Both the position numbers and the translations under genes were made by a program. Of a DNA stretch of 18,542 nt, positions 15,212 to 18,542 are shown one piece after another. Position 1 is the stretch's first letter. Each line of letters opens with the position of its first letter. The DNA lies in NCBI GenBank assembly GCA_023424235.1, contig JAFAEB010000066.1:1-18542 (forward strand), in the 5' to 3' direction. The notes under the pieces were generated by a model. It was not told where the DNA came from and searched no databases. It worked only from the letters and a program-made list of their open reading frames with translations. Origin of the DNA: Bacillota bacterium (GTDB taxonomy: Bacteria > Bacillota > Clostridia > Lachnospirales > Lachnospiraceae).

Positions 15212-15373
15212 ATGGATAATAACAAAAATAGAATGAAAGACAGAGAAAAAAGTAATGCTGAACTAAGAAAAATGGATCCAAAGAATAATGCTGATGTTGG
15301 TATTATTAATGGTAAAGTGATTGGTGTTCATGAAGGCAAACATGAAAAAAGTCGCTCTAACAAGCCTGATTAA
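15212..15373 (+). CDS. Small hydrophilic protein of unknown function (53 aa)
   Basis: ATG 15212 follows AAGGAG with five bases spacing, an optimal site. The frame MDNNKNRMKDREKSNAELRK... ends in SRSNKPD at TAA 15371-15373. It is highly charged, rich in Lys, Asn, Asp and Glu, without cysteine, signal peptide or membrane segment. A short less polar patch DVGIINGKVIGVHEG occupies 29-43. It converges on pdaA across a strong hairpin. A small spore-associated protein is conceivable because of the neighbour and composition, but I recognise no family and no such motif. The ribosome site and following terminator are the main evidence that it is real. Confidence 0.65.
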   Translation: MDNNKNRMKDREKSNAELRKMDPKNNADVGIINGKVIGVHEGKHEKSRSNKPD

Positions 15374-15413
15374 TCATAGCAGTCATACCAGTAATTAGTA
15401 TATAATAAATATT

Positions 15414-15487
15414 AAAAGGCGCCTTATTTATCTAGTAGTTTTTAACGTAACCGTTAATTACACTCGAATGATTAAGAGGCGCCTTTT
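15414..15487. terminator. Composite GGCGCC hairpin between convergent genes
   Basis: AAAAGGCGCCT (15414-15424) and AGGCGCCTTTT (15477-15487) are perfect 11-bp inverted arms 52 bases apart. An inner stem TTAACG/CGTTAA surrounds TAAC at about 15442-15457. The left arm also contains the self-complementary AAGGCGCCTT, and the right arm the core AGGCGCCT. It most likely ends transcription of the 53-residue gene (plus) and pdaA (minus). Confidence 0.65.
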
Positions 15488-15493
15488 ACATCA

Positions 15494-16315
15494 TTATTTA
15501 TTTTCTACTAGATCATCAAGAGAGCCAAATGTATATCCCATATCCTTCCACTTAGTAATTAACTCATCTAATATTTCTGAATTCGTTTTTGACGTACTAT
15601 GTAATAATACGATCGCTCCTGGATGTATACGTCCGATTAATTTCTTAAAAGCTTCTTCTTTCGTTGGCTGCTTATCATTATACCAATCAACATAAGCAAG
15701 ACTCCAGAAAAATGTCTTATAACCTAAATCTTTTGCCATTTGTAGATTACTTTGACTGTACTTTCCTTGAGGTGGACGATAGTATTTTACCATCTTTTGA
15801 CCAATTGCTTCTTCATATACTTTCTCTAAATCTTCAAGTTCCTTCTTAAAGGATTCTACTGAAGATATATTTGACATATTAGGATGTGAATATGTATGAT
15901 TTGCTACATGATGCCCTTCCTCAACCATTCTTTTTACAAGTTCTTTACTTGTGCTTATGTAATTGCCTACTAAAAAGAAGGTAGCTGGTACATTATGTTT
16001 TTTCAAAGCATCTAAAATTGCAGGTGTATATCCATTTTCATAGCCAGCATCAAATGTTAGATATATTATTTTTTCTTTCGTATTGCCTATGTAATAGCTA
16101 TCGTACTTTTTTAACTCATCAGCTGTTGCATTTCCTGTAGGCGGTTGACCTTCCGTTGAAAAACCAAGTCCCCAATTTGACTCCTTTGCTTCATAGATAA
16201 TATCTTTCTCATTCCCATAAGCATTAACTAACATTGCAATTCCACCACCTAATACATAAGCACATGTAAATAATAAAAGAATTAAGATTATCTTATTATA
16301 TTTTATGTCTTTCAT
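15494..16315 (-). CDS. pdaA: Delta-lactam-biosynthetic polysaccharide deacetylase, spore cortex
   Basis: 273 residues: an N-terminal membrane anchor or signal segment (about 9-31), then a NodB-type deacetylase domain from about 82. Motifs: TFDAGYENGY (87-96) with Asp89, metal ligands His140 and His144 in NHTYSHP, RPPQGKYS (180-187), and LLHS with His239. The GYENGYT variant and the preceding WGLGFSTEGQPP...YYIGNTKEK region are typical of PdaA, which de-N-acetylates muramic acid during spore cortex muramic-delta-lactam formation. This points to a spore-former. GGAG precedes ATG 16315. A different NodB enzyme acting on vegetative wall is less likely given the PdaA-specific N-terminal region. 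Confidence 0.92.
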   Translation of the reverse strand: MKDIKYNKIILILLLFTCAYVLGGGIAMLVNAYGNEKDIIYEAKESNWGLGFSTEGQPPTGNATADELKKYDSYYIGNTKEKIIYLTFDAGYENGYTPAILDALKKHNVPATFFLVGNYISTSKELVKRMVEEGHHVANHTYSHPNMSNISSVESFKKELEDLEKVYEEAIGQKMVKYYRPPQGKYSQSNLQMAKDLGYKTFFWSLAYVDWYNDKQPTKEEAFKKLIGRIHPGAIVLLHSTSKTNSEILDELITKWKDMGYTFGSLDDLVENK

Positions 16316-16341
16316 AAGAGCTCCAAAATAGTTTTTACTAA

Positions 16342-16370
16342 AGTATATTAAATTGAATAAGTAGTCATTC
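16342..16370 (-). promoter_or_regulatory. Possible pdaA promoter (forespore-like)
   Basis: GAATGA (16370-16365), 17 bp, TATACT (16347-16342) on the minus strand. The -35 is not sigma-A-like and loosely resembles forespore promoters, under which pdaA is expressed in Bacillus subtilis. The match is weak. Confidence 0.25.
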
Positions 16371-16410
16371 CTTTTTTACACTAATATTAGTAAATTATAA
16401 GTAGATAAAC

Positions 16411-16447
16411 AAAACCACAGGATCTAGTAATCATATCCTGTGGTTTT
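16411..16447 (-). terminator. Terminator after the P-type ATPase gene
   Basis: AAAACCACAGGAT (16411-16423) and ATCCTGTGGTTTT (16435-16447) form a perfect 13-bp stem with an 11-base loop. On the minus strand it is followed by GTTTATC. It lies 84 bp past the ATPase stop and before the pdaA promoter region. Confidence 0.85.
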
Positions 16448-16531
16448 CTGATATTAAACAATTCATTAAATTGAATTAATAATAGTAACAGCTAAAACTT
16501 CATCATTCGCCTCTACTCTTACACTAGTAAA

Positions 16532-18542
16532 TTAGTCATTCTGCTTTTTAGCAAATATTATTTTATAAATCTGTACAATTATCAAAGGCATGAAAGACGT
16601 TCCATAAACGATACCATACTGAATTGCATTTAAAGGAGTAACTTCAAAAATTGACATCAATGGTTTAAATGTTAATATTGCTGTTAAAAGTAAACATCCA
16701 ATGATTATAGCTACTAAAATATATATATTTGAGAATAGACCTATTTTAAAAATAGACTCTTTTGATCTAGAATTTAAACCATGTAATAGTCTTGAAAGGC
16801 ATAGGGTTGCAAAAGCCATGGTACTTGCAATAGCAACATTTCCTGTAGATAATCCATAATGGTAGGAAATTATTGTGCCTAATGCAATCAAGAAACCTTC
16901 AACAAATACTTCCAAAGCAAAGGCTCTATTAAGAATTGGTTCTTTCGCATCTCTTGGTTTATCTTTCAATATATTTTTATTATGTGGCTCAAGTCCAAGT
17001 GCAATTGCAGGTAAACTATCTGTTACTAGATTAATAAAGAGTAAGTGTACTGGTGCAAATGGTATAGGTAGTGCACCAAGAGCAGCATATAGGACCGCTA
17101 ATATCCCAGCAGTGTTACCAGATAGTAAAAATTTAATCGCGTTTTTGATGTTGGCATAAATACTTCTACCATTGGAAATGGACTTTACGATTGTTTTAAA
17201 GTTATCATCTGATAATACCATGGATGACGCATCTTTCGCTACCTCAGTTCCTGTAATTCCCATGGCAATACCTATATCTGCTTGTTTTAAGGCTGGAGCA
17301 TCATTTACACCATCGCCAGTCATAGCTACCACATTCCCCTTCTCTTGCCACGCTCTAACGATTCTAATTTTATGCTCAGGAGATACTCTTGCATATACTG
17401 ATATGGAATCTACTCGCTCTTTCAGCTCTTCATCAGACATTTTTTCTAGTTCGAATCCTTCAATTGCCTCATTCTCATTTCTTAAAATTCCTATTTGCTT
17501 AGCAATTGCCTGGGCAGTTATTTTATGATCCCCTGTAATCATAACTGGCTTAATACCTGCACGAATACAATCGGAAACTGCTTGTTTCGATTCTAACCTA
17601 GGAGGATCCATCATGGCAATTAGACCCACAAAAACCAAATCATTTTCATCCTTTGTCTTTATTGTTTCACTATCATCTACCTCTTTATAAGCAAAGGCCA
17701 ATACTCTTAAACCACTCATAGAAAGTTCTTTGTTAACCTTTTCTATTTTCAATAAATAATCTTGATTAAATTCTTTAATACCATCAGATGTTTCAATTTT
17801 AATTACTCTTGGTAATAAAACATCTAGGGCTCCTTTTATGATCATAATTGCTTTATTATCAATTCTATTAACTGTACTCATTAATTTTCGTTCAGAATCA
17901 AATGGTATTTCAGCAATTCTTTCATATTTATCGCTTATATTTAGTTCATCAAATCCATATAATTCACCAAAATCAACTAATGCAATTTCTGTCGGATCAC
18001 CTATCTCTTTTTTATTAATCGTAACAGCGTCACTACATAAAAGTCCCATTAATACTAGTTTATTTTCAATTACATTATCATGATTTAATTTATCATGTTC
18101 AATCACTTTATTATCAACAAATACTTTCTGTACCGTCATCCTGTTTTGAGTAAGAGTTCCAGTTTTATCAGAACATATAACTGATATACTACCTAAGCTC
18201 TCAACTGCATGTAATTTACGTATAATAGCATTTTCCTTTGCTAACTTTTGTGTTCCTAATGCAAGTACGATGGTAACGATAGAACTTAATGCCTCAGGTA
18301 TTGCTGCTACCGCTAATGAAATTGAAAACATAAAAGAATCAATAATGTCACGACCTCTAATAATATCAAGTATAAAAATACTTGCAGAGATGATTAATAT
18401 TACAAATGCTAATTTCTTTCCAAATTTGTCAAGTGCATTTTGAAGTGGTGTTTTCTTTTCTTGTGCTGTCTCTAATAAATTAGCAATTTTCCCTATTTCT
18501 GTTTTCATACCTATGTCAGTTACTATAACAGTTGCTCTACCA
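16532..18542 (-). CDS. Ca2+-transporting P-type ATPase (type IIA, partial, N-terminus beyond right edge)
   Basis: The frame is open through the right edge: GRATVIVTDIG precedes the Met at 18508, so that Met is internal, and about 669 codons are visible. Landmarks: PEALSS in M4 (the PEGL-like calcium site), ICSDKTGTLT with the phosphorylated Asp, KGALDVLLPR for nucleotide binding, MDPPR, ITGDH and MTGDGVNDAPALK in the hinge, and NLVTDSLPA in M6 carrying the Asn, Thr and Asp calcium ligands. In M5 the SERCA SNxGE motif reads GNTAG, so the second-site Glu is absent, suggesting one calcium per cycle as in plasma-membrane-type and some Listeria pumps. It should export Ca2+ from the cytoplasm. It appears to be followed directly by its own terminator. 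Confidence 0.93.
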   Translation of the reverse strand, partial: GRATVIVTDIGMKTEIGKIANLLETAQEKKTPLQNALDKFGKKLAFVILIISASIFILDIIRGRDIIDSFMFSISLAVAAIPEALSSIVTIVLALGTQKLAKENAIIRKLHAVESLGSISVICSDKTGTLTQNRMTVQKVFVDNKVIEHDKLNHDNVIENKLVLMGLLCSDAVTINKKEIGDPTEIALVDFGELYGFDELNISDKYERIAEIPFDSERKLMSTVNRIDNKAIMIIKGALDVLLPRVIKIETSDGIKEFNQDYLLKIEKVNKELSMSGLRVLAFAYKEVDDSETIKTKDENDLVFVGLIAMMDPPRLESKQAVSDCIRAGIKPVMITGDHKITAQAIAKQIGILRNENEAIEGFELEKMSDEELKERVDSISVYARVSPEHKIRIVRAWQEKGNVVAMTGDGVNDAPALKQADIGIAMGITGTEVAKDASSMVLSDDNFKTIVKSISNGRSIYANIKNAIKFLLSGNTAGILAVLYAALGALPIPFAPVHLLFINLVTDSLPAIALGLEPHNKNILKDKPRDAKEPILNRAFALEVFVEGFLIALGTIISYHYGLSTGNVAIASTMAFATLCLSRLLHGLNSRSKESIFKIGLFSNIYILVAIIIGCLLLTAILTFKPLMSIFEVTPLNAIQYGIVYGTSFMPLIIVQIYKIIFAKKQND

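Noticed and set aside
15430..15513. ATCTAGTAG / CTACTAGAT inverted repeat spanning the pdaA stop codon
   Set aside because: Short, overlaps coding sequence and competes with the stronger GGCGCC stem; probably chance.
1..18542. Mobile element, CRISPR, tRNA or rRNA
   Set aside because: No transposase, integrase, spaced repeats or tRNA-like cloverleaf seen; inverted repeats found are all explained better as terminators or operators.

Overview
The window is AT-rich, with strong AGGAGG-type ribosome binding sites, intrinsic terminators, Firmicute-style lipoproteins and the spore-cortex deacetylase pdaA. It therefore looks like chromosomal DNA of an anaerobic, spore-forming clostridium. A Lachnospiraceae-like genome is a reasonable inference, but the species is not proven from sequence alone. 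I see no tRNA, rRNA, CRISPR array, transposase or phage gene.

Left part (1-3270, all minus strand): a lactate-use locus. A FadR/LldR-type GntR regulator is followed by a near-consensus promoter, two LldR-like operators flanking a composite terminator-like hairpin, a lactate permease, and the start of etfB, which runs off the left edge. This resembles anaerobic lactate operons in which an Etf pair works with a lactate dehydrogenase. The regulator probably represses the permease-etf operon until lactate is present.

Next (3270-5110, minus): a two-gene unit of divergent U32 proteins whose cysteine layouts resemble UbiU and UbiV respectively. This suggests an iron-sulfur heterodimer of unknown substrate in a bacterium not expected to make ubiquinone.

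Centre (5230-13485, minus): one long export operon. From its promoter near 13480 it encodes three membrane-fusion-type lipoproteins, with a tiny coupled ORF before the second. It then encodes one duplicated 933-residue FtsX/MacB-like permease and two ATPases. The last ATPase carries a C-terminal SpoVT/AbrB-like domain. The operon ends in a composite hairpin at 5230-5293.

Right part: a small plus-strand HMA-fold protein lacking the metal-binding cysteines converges on rhaD (rhamnulose-1-phosphate aldolase), with a perfect 14-bp terminator stem between them. A 53-residue hydrophilic protein on the plus strand converges on pdaA, and a composite GGCGCC hairpin separates them. The window closes with most of a Ca2+-transporting P-type ATPase (minus) whose N-terminus lies beyond the right edge.

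Most notable: the ATPase-AbrB fusion inside the three-adaptor export operon, the UbiU/UbiV-like pair, and the layered promoter-operator-attenuator-operator leader of the lactate operon.
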